Positions 1 to 9,410 of a stretch of DNA of 64,000 nucleotides are shown in pieces. Made by a program: the position numbers and the translations under genes. Position 1 is the stretch's first letter; each line of letters starts with the position of its first letter. Source of the DNA: Lactarius indigo (Eukaryota; Basidiomycota; Agaricomycetes; Russulales; Russulaceae). The DNA is taken from assembly GCA_025766275.1 (NCBI GenBank), contig JAFKAC010000053.1, positions 186,001-250,000 of the forward strand. Direction: 5' to 3'. The notes beneath the pieces are model-generated. The model was given only the letters and a program-made list of their open reading frames with translations. It was not told the DNA's origin and made no database searches.

Positions 1-23
1 ACCACCGAGCTTGTCCATTGCTC

Positions 24-138
24 CAGACTCAGTCACCTTAACACAAGGGGCTGTTACAGATGGACCTTCCCACCTCAGTATAGGGGGATTGCCACAGACT
101 CAGCTACCTTAGCATAGGAGCTGTTACAGAGGACCTTA
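24..138. repeat. Two-copy direct repeat
   Basis: Two related blocks of about 46 bp lie at 24-69 and 92-138. Both run from CAGACTCAG through a shared GCTGTTACAGA to GGACCTT. A weaker third match (CCATTACAGAAGACC) lies at 198-212. Each block ends in a TTACAG that resembles a splice acceptor, so these may be duplicated exon-intron borders of the gene at the left edge. Confidence 0.5.
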
Positions 139-205
139 GGAGTTGTTGCACACAGTGCCGATCCGACTTGGCTGTCGACTGCCATGTGACAGGAAGCCAT
201 TACAG

Positions 206-597
206 AAGACCACGCCCCCGCAGAGGCGTGACACTCATGAGGAGCTGCCAATGCAAGAAGATGGGGGAATGCTGCCCCCACACCCTCCCAACCCCCCACC
301 TCCGCCTCCACCTCCTCACACTCGCACTCGTCCTCGCCCTCGCATCATCACGCAGCACCCAGCTCCCATCGGCAGCTCAAGGGCGGGTCCTGCCCAGGAA
401 CGCTCCCCTGACGACCAAGTAAGTGACCTAAATTCAATCTAGCGCCTTGAAACTCAGGGCCTCTCACCCAGGTAACTGCCGATACCCCCCCCTCCAAGTG
501 CCAGAAAGTTGATCGCCGTTTGACAAATACACAGAATGACACTCGGCGCTCAGCGCGCGTAACGTGGCCTACAGAGCGGGCTAAGCAAATTCAGTAA
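206..597 (+). CDS. 3' end of a proline-rich hypothetical protein (partial)
   Basis: I do not recognise this protein. A plausible two-exon end runs 206-418 and 505-597. The first exon follows TTACAG at 205, is in phase 0 and ends at CAA before GTAAGT at 419. The second follows CCAG at 504 and ends at TAA 595-597. The peptide has a run of eight prolines, then an Arg/Pro stretch (HTRTRPRPR), and ends in a basic tail with RRSARVTWPTERAKQIQ. Low-complexity basic tails of this kind are common in repeat-rich mushroom ORFs. The upstream part lies in the duplicated sequence at the window edge, so the start and earlier exons are unknown. Confidence 0.35.
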
Positions 598-1219
598 GTG
601 ATAGCTTCCTCATTGACTCTAGAAGGTGAATGTGTCCAATAGGAGCAGCGGCATGTCTGCCAGGACCAGAGTGGGTCGCTAGAAGGAGGAGGGGCAAGGG
701 GCATACACCGCTGCGGATGATTAGTATCTCCCTCACATCCCTTTTCTGGGTTCTCACTTGTACCAAGCGTCACTCAGAGTGTAACATAAATATCTATCTA
801 TACACGTGTTGTGCAAATTTTCAGCACCATTAAATGCCTTGACAATGATATAGTGTTGCGGCAGCTCAAGCCAACATTTTTGCTGCCTTGGGAAATAAGA
901 TGTCAGAGATCTGAAAATATTTGGGGAGGTAGATATTCTCAAATGCTGAGGAATCCTCCGCCAACTCTAAGCGATAAAATCGGACCGTTTGTGAGTTATT
1001 TGACCAGTTCTGAACAGCTGCCGAAACATCACAACCAACTCACAATCACGCAGGGCGAAACAAGACAGCAAGTGGAGATTGTATTTGATACAGACATGGT
1101 ACAGTAGGGCAGTGAACTAGCTAGATGTGAGACAAGTATGTAAAGAGATACCGAGGCAGAGGGAAATAGTAAACAAAACAAAAACGATGCCAAAAAATGC
1201 GTAAAGTAAGAAAAAGGTC
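598..1219. other. Intergenic
   Basis: This lies between the proline-rich exon end and the 3' end of the Zn2Cys6 gene. I see no coding exon, RNA gene or repeat here. The open frames (for example 811-1107 plus) have no recognisable composition or motif. Confidence 0.4.
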
Positions 1220-3068
1220 TTACAATCCGCCCTTCCAGTTCTCATCTTGCGTGCGTATCCATTCTTCAATCGCAGCTACCCTTCTCTCCAAGGCCACCAT
1301 GCTGCTGCTGCTGGGAGACGGCACTTGTGACTCCTGGGCGGCAGAGCTTTGCTGTCGCGAGGAGACCGAGGGTGGTGGGTTCGGCACCAAGACATACGGC
1401 ACGAGTTTCTTCCTCTTCGATGACATGTGCCGACGGAGAGCGGGGGCTATGGAGGGGGAGTGGTCGTCAATGGGAACAGGAAAGTCGGCAGCAGGGGTAG
1501 GGGGAATGGGAGTGGCGGCGGCAGGGGGAATGGCGGTAGCAGTGGTAGGAGGAACTGCAGCAGCAGGGGAAGGGGCGGCGGCGGCAGAGATGATGGGAAT
1601 TGAAGTGGGAGTAGGGACAGAGGGCTCAGCAGCTGCGTCTACAGCAGGGAACAGCTCCGCAGAGGGTGGGACGGGCGACTCAGCTGCAGACGGTGAAACC
1701 AAAGCTGCCGAGCGAGAATGGCCATGAGACGACCCGCTGTCCAGCTTCATCCTCCCAACCATCCTTGAGGCAAACACTACCGAGTCTGAACCCACCCTGA
1801 CCCCACGCCTCGGCTGCTTCCCCTTGAGCTGCTCAAGGCGGAACTTGAAGACCTGCTTGGCCGTCAGTATCCGCCGATCTGCCTTGCCTGTCTTCGCGTT
1901 TATGGGCATCAGACTGCATTGCTGCTTCTTCTCCTTGCAGCGAATGCAAGGCCCTGTCGGCCTTGTCTGGCAGTCGACCCCTGCACGGGTGCATCGAGAG
2001 CACTATTTACATTTCCTTCAGCTGCGAATAATGAAAAGATAATGAATACGCACCTTGAACTTATACCTCTCATACTCGTTTTCTCCCTCACCCTCTTCGC
2101 CTCCCTTGCCGTCGTCATTGTCGTCGTCATTGTCGTCATTGTCGTCGTTGTCATCGTCGATCTCGTCCTCCTCCTCCTCCTCCTCCTCCTCGATCTCGTC
2201 CTCTTCTTCATAGCCATCGTCACTGGAGCTGTCATCGTTGCTGTTGCTGTTGTCGTCATCGTCCTCACTCTCAAACTCGTCCTTGTCATTGATTGCAGGC
2301 CTACGTTGCTGCCGTGAGGGCCCCGCATGGCGCTTCTTGGTCTTGTCGCCTGAAGGCAAAGGCCGCTTACGCTTCCTCGAATCGACCACGGCAGCAGCTT
2401 CGGCAGCCCCTTCGTGCTGCCTTCGGTTGCGGGTGGCCCTTAGCAACTGTTGGAGGAAGTCAGAATGATCAGAGGAATAGAGATATAATTACTCACCTTC
2501 TGCGACCCATCCACCTGCATTGCCGCATAGTCGGCAGGTGGATCCGGCAGGATGAGCTTCACCCTCGGCAGGTGATGTGGGACCGTCTTTGGTGGTGGTC
2601 CCACATTTCGAGACTCGGCAACTGTGGGGAGACGTTGAGAAAGCAAATGAGACAGTTTTTAATGACTCACCAAGGGTTTCCCACCAGCGACCCTCGCTCG
2701 GCAACAAGTCTGAGATGTCCTGGGGGAACTTGGCCCCAGGTTGGTAATACTTATGCCTCTTAAGGCCGGGGTTTGTCCTGGTGATCTCTGAAAGATCACC
2801 ATCAGCGTCTAATACGATGTAGAGCGCCGCTAGTGTGGGATGCAGTGCTGGCACCTCCCCCGAATTGTCCTTCTTGACCTGCTGAAAGACTTTTGTTGCC
2901 TTGGCCTAACTCAAATGGGGATGAGATCAAATGGAAACCTAAACAAGGACTTACCTTCTCCTTCTCAAGGTGGCATTTCCATTCTGCCCTGTCAGTTACG
3001 TCTCGGACTGAGACATAAGCAGCAACGGCGGCTTCAATCACTGATGCGATGGAAAGAAGGGATGTCAT
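1220..3068 (-). CDS. Zn(II)2Cys6 cluster protein with acidic tract
   Basis: Five exons in consistent phase: 3068-2955, 2905-2671, 2621-2497, 2446-2054 and 2002-1220, giving about 549 aa. Introns are about 49-51 nt with GTRNGT donors. Exon 4 encodes a basic stretch (SRKRKRPLP) followed by a long Asp/Glu/Ser tract (about residues 215-280). Exon 5 opens with CSRCTRAGVDC, then CIRC and a final Cys, giving C-x2-C-x6-C-x7-C-x2-C-x6-C. This is the spacing of the fungal Gal4-type binuclear zinc cluster. An Ala/Pro/Ser-rich region and a short predicted helix (MVALERRVAAIEEWI) close the protein. The cluster is central (about residues 290-318) instead of N-terminal, and no fungal transcription-factor middle domain is evident. 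A nuclear DNA-binding or chromatin role is inference. The start is the first ATG of the reading frame. Confidence 0.72.
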
Positions 3069-3309
3069 GGTGTTGAAGTAAAAAGAACAATGTGTTCAGC
3101 AGTGTCAATTGCCACGTCGGTTGAGGTTGTGCTAGCGACGGGTGGTGCCGCTGCCGAGCTGCTGAAATATCCATTCACAACCTGACTCAGCAGAACATGG
3201 ATTCTTCTTTGCATAATAAGTAATCGAGATACTGCCGACTCATTCAACTTATCGCTACATCATCAGACCACTCCATGCAGACCATTTCCACTCAGAAAAT
3301 TCTACTTTC

Positions 3310-4661
3310 ATGTCTCAATCTCGCTCTCCCCTTTCGATATTGGTCAGCACTCAACAGCTCAGGATCAGTGAAGATCCACTTCTATCTGCCGAAGGTCAAG
3401 ACGATTATGGCATGGGTGGGGAGTCATCCCCAGAAAGTAAACACAGCTTTGGGATGGATGGATTGCCGTCTCCGGTAGCTCAGGATGACTTTGGAATGGG
3501 CGGGTCTCCATCCCCAGTAGCTCAGGACGACTTTGGAATGGGTGGATCTCCATCCCCTACAGTTCCAGCTGACTTTGGGATGGATTCGCCTCCACCTACT
3601 CTGCCAACTTGGTCCATCGGCAGCCTCAAGGCAGCACGTGGTAAGTGTCGTTTTCACTGATTTCCATTCACCCCTAACTCTGCATGTACAGTTTGGGAAT
3701 GGGGCAAGCATGCCCCACCTTCCAGTGCCTCTGAGGTGCCAAAAGGCCATGGCGTCACCAACTCAGAGGCTCCTCAGGAGGTGCAAGATGGGGGCAGTTT
3801 TGGTATGGATGGGCCACCCTCACCAACGGCTCAAGATGACTTTGGGATGGACTTGGCCCTACCTGCCGAGGTTAGAGAGTGTGTAGGAAACCCTTCGGCA
3901 GCGTGTGGTGAGTACCAGATGGACTTGGCCTTACCTGCCGAGGTTGGAGAGAGTGTAGGAATCTCGTCGGCAGCACACAGTGAGTACCATTTTGACTGAT
4001 TATAAAATATGTCTTACTCTGCATATACAGACCATGAGGTCGAAGATCTGGAGAGTTTTGGTATGGATGGGCCACCCTCGCCAATGGCTCAGGACAACTT
4101 TGGGATGGACTCGCCAGTCTCGCCTGGGGCCCATGCTCAGGGGATAACCTGCGCACCATCGCGACAGGATGGGATGCCAAATGAAGATGTTAGGGAGGAC
4201 TTGGCCCTACCTACCGAGGCTGGAGAGCGCGTTGGAATCCATTCGGTAGCACACAGTGAGTACCAGTTTGACTGATTACGAATCATACCTTGCTCACCGT
4301 ATACAGTCAGAACTTTCGGTGGGAATGACCTATCTCCCTCCAACTCACAGGTGCCGGTAGGCCATGGTGATGAAAGTGTGGAGGTGCTTCACGTGCAAGT
4401 ACAGCATCCTCCCGAGCAGGTACTGGTACGCTGTATATTCCACTACCGATTTTTGCAACATTGACCATCTATTCTGCTTTACAACAGCAAGAAGAGTTTG
4501 ATCTCAGCACCAGGGTCGCCATCTTACGTGCTGAAGGATCAAGGAATCGTCGAATCCATGCCCAGGTATGGAATATCTATCAGCAGGAGAAGGAAATGAG
4601 TGAGGTGATAGATGATATAATCGAGGAGTTGGACAATACTGATGTGCAGAACCTTGTGTAG
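3310..4661 (+). CDS. Repetitive FGMD/PPSP protein
   Basis: Five exons fit in phase: 3310-3640, 3692-3979, 4031-4255, 4307-4419 (or 4425) and 4488-4661, about 376 aa. Exons 1-3 carry a degenerate repeat of about 13-16 residues built on FGM(D/G)-G-PPSP-AQDD; at least eight units are visible. A second repeat, DLALPAEVGE-VG, appears at least three times. The last exon is non-repetitive and helical (QQEKEMSEVIDDIIEELD). Introns 1-3 are all exactly 51 nt, all phase 1 and alike in sequence, so exon plus intron were duplicated together. No signal peptide, membrane helix or known domain is visible, and I cannot assign a function. It could be a low-complexity scaffold or a decaying repeat gene, but the frame is kept through all exons. 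Confidence 0.6.
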
Positions 4662-4848
4662 TATATCGAGTGTTATATAGTCCAAATGTTAAAGCTTCGG
4701 ATTGGAAAACATATGAGTGCGCTCAAAAGAGCTTGCCGGCCAAGAACACAGGGAATGACAGTCTGCCGATGGACAACAATGAGTATCACTGGGATCATTC
4801 AGGCGGTACATGTCAAGACAAATATGCCAGTGCTTCCCATAGAATTCT

Positions 4849-6745
4849 GGGCCCATTCAGGACCATCGGCAGCACTCTGGAGGGAAGGGCTCAGGCCATT
4901 AAAGGCAATCTATGGTGGCCCTTAAAAGGATTCTTAGCCCATTCAAAGCTATCAGCAACACATTTCAGGACTGACCATGGGTGGCTGGGCCTATTGAAGG
5001 TTGGCTGCGCATCACAGGAACATGCCTGGGCCCAGCCAACATAGTCGGCAGTCTTGTTCCAAAGTGATATACTACCGATTAGATTGAATTGGCCCAGAAT
5101 TGCTCTTAAGAAATGCTGCCGATGGTCTTAAATGGGCCCAATGTGGTTTGTCAGTGATGCTAAGCCCGGCGGTAGCACCCCTCATAAACAACATGGGGTC
5201 CATTCAAGACCATCGGTGCTTTCCCTCATAACTTTTCATAAGCAACATTGAGTTGATTAGGGATGTCATCAAGGGGCAATGCTGGGCCCATTTGAGCCCA
5301 CCGGCAGCATGTCTCACAAGCAATGCTGGGCCCATTTAAGCCTGTTGGCAGTGTATCTTGCTAGTAATTTTGAGCCCATTCAAGGCAATCGGTAGTAACA
5401 CTCAGGAATAACACTGGGTCCATGGGGTACCATCGGCAGCACGAATCATTTGCAACACTGGGCCCATTCAAGGCAATTGGTAGTATCACTGACGAACAAC
5501 ACTGGGCCCATTTGAGACCATCGGCAGCATTTATTAAGAGCAGTGCCGGGCCCATTCAAAGATTTCAGTAGTATCACTTGGGAAAACATTGGGGCCATTT
5601 GAGACCGTCGGTACCATACCTTGATTGATACTGGGCCCATTCAATGCAATCGGCAATTTCGCCAAGTATCAATGCTGGGCCCATTTGAGGCCATCGGCAG
5701 CATTTATTAAGAGCAACGCTGGGCCCATTCAAAGCAATCGGTAGTGTCACTTAGGAAAACACTGGGCCCATTTGAGACCATCGGTACCATATCTTATGAT
5801 TGACACTGGGCCCATTCAATACAATCGTCAATTTCACCAAGGATCAATTCTGGGCCCATTTGAGGCCATCGGCAGCATTTATCAAGAGCAATGCTGGGCC
5901 CATTCAAAGCAATCGGTGAAATCGCTGAAGAACAACACTGGGCCCATTCAAAGCAATTGGTAGTATCACTTAGGAAAACACCAGGCCCATTTGAGACCAT
6001 CGGCAGCATATCTTATGATTGACACTAGGCCCATTCAATACAATCGTCAATTTCACCAAGGATCAATTCTGGGCCCATTTGAGGCCATCGGCAGCATTTA
6101 TTAAGAGCAATGTTGGGCCCATTCAAAGCAATCGGTAGTGTCACCTAGGAAAACACTGGGCCCATTTGAGACCATCGGTACCATATCTTATGATTTGCAC
6201 TGGGCCCATTCAGGGAAATCGGTAGCATCACTTAGGAGAACACTGGGCCCATTTGAGACCATCGACAGCATCTATCAAGAGCAACGCTGGGCCCATTCAA
6301 GGAAATTGGTAGTGTCACTTAGGAAAATACCGGGCCCATTTGGGACCATCGGCAGCATATCTTATGATTGGCACCAGGCCCATTCGATACAATTGTCAAT
6401 TTCACCAAGGATCAATTCTGGGCCCATTTGAGCCCATCGGCAGCATGTCCTAGGAGCCATTATGGGCCCATTCAAGGCAATCGGTAGCATTTCAGGGGAA
6501 TAATACTGGGCCCATTTGAGACCATCGGCAGCGTGTCTCAGGGGCAGCACTGGGCCTATTCAAGGAATTCGGCAGTGTCACTTAGGAATAACATTGGGCC
6601 CATTTGAGACTATCGGCAGCACCTGCGAAGTGTTTTCTGTGTAGTGGGCCCATCTCTTAATCATGGTAAGGTATCTCCAGCTGATGTCGCTGGCCCCATC
6701 CGAACAATTCGGCAGTTCTATTTAATAGGCCCATTCATGATTTAC
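4849..6745. repeat. GGGCCCATT satellite, about 45-bp unit
   Basis: Roughly forty units, each beginning CTGGGCCCATT, recur every 44-46 bp. Two unit types tend to alternate. One continues TTGAGACCATCGGCAGCAT and the other TCAAAGCAATCGGTAGTATC, giving a higher-order period of about 90 bp. Units are degenerate before about 5280 and most regular from 5280 to 6600. The core GGGCCC is a palindrome. Long open frames on both strands come from the repeat period and are not genes. The array ends about 100 bp before the breakpoint of truncated DUF6535 copy A. Confidence 0.9.
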
Positions 6746-6849
6746 GTCTGCCTTTACTATGTAGGCCCACGTGGGTTTCGCTGATGTATTAGGGTCATTT
6801 GCACATGGGGTTTTACGAATGTATCGTTAATTATTTGCGTCATTATGTG

Positions 6850-7337
6850 CGAAATGTTTGATGCAGGGTTGGCGAGAGTAGCCCAATAGATATTTGCAAG
6901 GTAGAAATTGGAGGTGTCCTGTGGGTTCGGGCGAATGTCCTGAATGGTTACTGAGATCAATGAGGCGACAGCAGCGGAAAATAAACCAGTCTATGGTTGG
7001 TGAGCCGATTTAAAGCATGGGACAAGAGGTCAGGGACATACAAAGACAAGGATACCCTCAGCGTCCGCTTTCCAACTTTCGGCCATCTTCTTGTCTTCTT
7101 CTGTTGCCATTTCTAGGTACATTGAGAAGATAGGCCCTGACCCGTCGACAAAGTTTGATGTTCCCCGTGATTCGTGACTTGGCGCCGACTGGGGTGGATA
7201 CGGGTGGTCACCTATGGTAGTGTAGCAGGTGAGACGGTGAGGACAGAGCCAGTGGGAGTAAGGTTCGCCGTACCTCTGCCTGCGCCTAAATGATCTGCTA
7301 CCCCGGTTACATTGACACTCTCGAGAGCATTAGACAT
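6850..7337 (-). pseudogene. DUF6535 gene A, 5' fragment
   Basis: The first two exons and the start of the third of a DUF6535 gene: 7337-7274 (phase 1), 7211-7042 (170 nt) and from 6990 down. The peptide follows the intact paralogues through the exon 3 start (TGLFSAA), QDIRPNPQDTSNFYLANIY and PASNIS. Homology then stops at about 6850, with only about 100 bp of other sequence before the 45-bp satellite. All later transmembrane and C-terminal regions are lost. Splice sites and frame of the remaining part are intact, so truncation is probably recent. A spliced short transcript is possible but a functional protein is unlikely. Confidence 0.85.
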
Positions 7338-7447
7338 GGAATACTATGCAGTGAGTTGATTATGTTTGAGAAGACGGAACACGTTGAGGTTGACTGCTCT
7401 CAGCCAGTTGTAAAAATCACGAGGTCGCGATGAGGTAATGTAACGGT

Positions 7448-7473
7448 GTCGGCCGAATGCAAGCGCTCGAAGC
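7448..7473 (-). promoter_or_regulatory. Conserved upstream element of DUF6535 genes (A copy)
   Basis: A 26-bp block reading GTCGGCCGAATGCAAGCG then CTCGAAGC lies about 110 bp upstream of the gene A ATG. It recurs at 12202-12227 upstream of gene B, and in weaker form near 47284 upstream of gene E. It contains the palindrome CGGCCG. A regulatory role is inference from conservation; it could also simply be part of the duplicated unit. Confidence 0.4.
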
Positions 7474-7842
7474 TCAGCAGTTCGCGAATGCGAAATAAGC
7501 TTTCGGGGCCTCATTTTGTGCATCTCTTATGGTGTTGCAGGGTTCTACAATGCAAAGAACTCTACCAGCGAGAGCCCGTGGTTGCACCGTGGGTCAAAAG
7601 CAATATACTTCGGACTTTTTCTCATGACATCGAAATTGACGGCAACCAAGCTTCCCATTCTCCCGTCACAACCTGCTCGCTCTTTTCTTTCACAATCTTC
7701 TCGTCATTCAATTAGTTTTTCAGCTGAAGCTTGAACTCGAGAGTTAGAAATGGTCACATGGGTACGTGCAGACGCTTCCATGTCGCTCCCAAGCACGCTC
7801 ACAATTCTCTAGTAGCTCAAGGATAAATGTTGAGGCCCCTCG

Positions 7843-9410
7843 TCACACACCTCCTGCACCTCGAATTGTCTTTACGGGATCGTCAGCACCTCTCCGCAAC
7901 CGTCTTTCACCATCTACCCAGCAGCCGACTGTTGCTCAATGGTACATGGATGGCATGACCCTTGTGCGTGGACCAGACTTGCAGAGAGCCTATCATTCCG
8001 AGCCTCCCACCCCCCGGCACATTTGCTGCGATTTTGAATATTGACCCTGCAAAGGGCACTGTCCGAGGTGCGTGCCTGGGGGGTTTCCCTTTTTTCCCAT
8101 TCCTCGGTGCTTTCATCTCACTACTACCTTTTCAGCAGAGGCGATTCCACCTTTTATATCCCACGTATTAAACATATGGCCGATCTATTCTCCGGAATTT
8201 ATATTGTCACGTCCACGACCGCAGATTCCACGATCAAGTACAGCATTGGCGTTTTCGCCTCCGCCGTTTCCTAACTCTCGTTTCTATTTCACTGAAACCC
8301 AAGGAACTTCTTAAACACGCTCCCATGTTGACATACTCTCTATCTCCCCGTCTACAGCAAGCCCCTAGACATCCCCTGCGCGGACGACGTGCTGCACGTG
8401 CAGCGGTTCTCCCGCGCCAACGTCGGGAACTAGTCGAAGGAGAGGGAGATCATGCCGTCAGAAAATTGACAGAAATTGTGCGTTTCCCTGGAGCGCGTTG
8501 TCGTCGTAAGGGAAGCCGTACTTCCTCTATCTCTTTCTCAGCTTCATTTTCTGATGCGCTCCGTTCTACGTACAGAGATAAGGTTTGCCACTACAACGTT
8601 ACGCACATCCACCTGCTGGACCCCACATCGCGATCGTCATGGCCCTGTACGACCCGACATCCTTCGACTTTGATAAGCGGCACTCACTACGCAAGTGCAC
8701 CAGCTCTTCGTCTCCCCCCTCTGAACATTTTCAAGTGGGGTACCAGACAACCTGCACGCTTGGCAGCAGCGCACCCAGACCCCCAGGAAATCAGGCACGT
8801 GACCGCGACCCAAGTGGAGTGCTGGCCCGTCGACGGTAAGTCTTCTACCAAACTCTTTTCTTCCAAGAGAACGACCACACATTGCTACTGTCTTAAATAA
8901 TAAAATAAAAAAAGAAATGCGCGCTGGCTTGTGACTATTGAGCTGCGGAGACGTTGTGCACCTATCTGGTCCGCAGGAGTGAGCCTTGTTGGTCGGGCGC
9001 CTCGCGACGACCACGGGAAGTGGCGTGTCTGGACCTCGACATTGTCGCGTTCGCCTGGCGCTCGGGCTTTAATGAAGCAGTCTGAGGCACCTATAGTGGG
9101 ATGGTGTGCGAACGTAAGCTTCAGACGCGCCCAAAGATTTGTCGTTTTCGATGTCGACGCTAGCAGCGCTTTATCGACCATGCGCCACGTTCAAGTCTAC
9201 ACATATTTCATCACGATATTGTACCACGTAATTGGGTAGCATACACACAAGATGAGAATAGGTATTGAATCTATCAGTATGGTAACATCGAGTGCCCAAC
9301 GAGAATATACCCTACCGAATCTAAGACAATGGGGGATGCGTTAAACGATATTGTACTGGCCATGCGAAGCATCCAGAAGATGACCTCCTGTATGCTCGAC
9401 ATTTGGTTCC
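7843..9410. repeat. Duplicated spacer (copy 1)
   Basis: This spacer between DUF6535 genes A and B is repeated with high similarity at about 47926-49477, between E and F. The most similar part, about 8900-9340, looks nearly identical and encodes the same 102-aa open frame on the plus strand in both copies. The rest differs by small indels that shift frames. Plus-strand stretches such as ILNIDPAKGT followed by a GTGCGT donor, and VLHVQRFSRANVG, look like exons of an older unrelated gene, but I cannot identify it. The duplicated block continues into the 3' ends of genes B and F. Confidence 0.75.

Noticed and set aside
1919..2328. Valine/leucine-rich plus-strand and Met/Thr/Arg-rich minus-strand frames
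   Set aside because: These are alternate frames of the Asp/Glu codon tract in the Zn2Cys6 gene.
5361..6550. Many open frames on both strands with MGPV/EWAQC-type repeats
   Set aside because: They follow from the roughly 45-bp satellite period in both strands; there is no start context, splice pattern or known domain.
4849..6745. CRISPR-like array
   Set aside because: This is eukaryotic sequence; the units are degenerate along their whole length and there are no unique spacers between constant repeats.
8931..9239. 102-aa plus-strand frame identical in both spacer copies (also 48998-49306)
   Set aside because: The identity is explained by recent duplication of the DNA. The minus strand is equally open, and no codon or domain signal was found.
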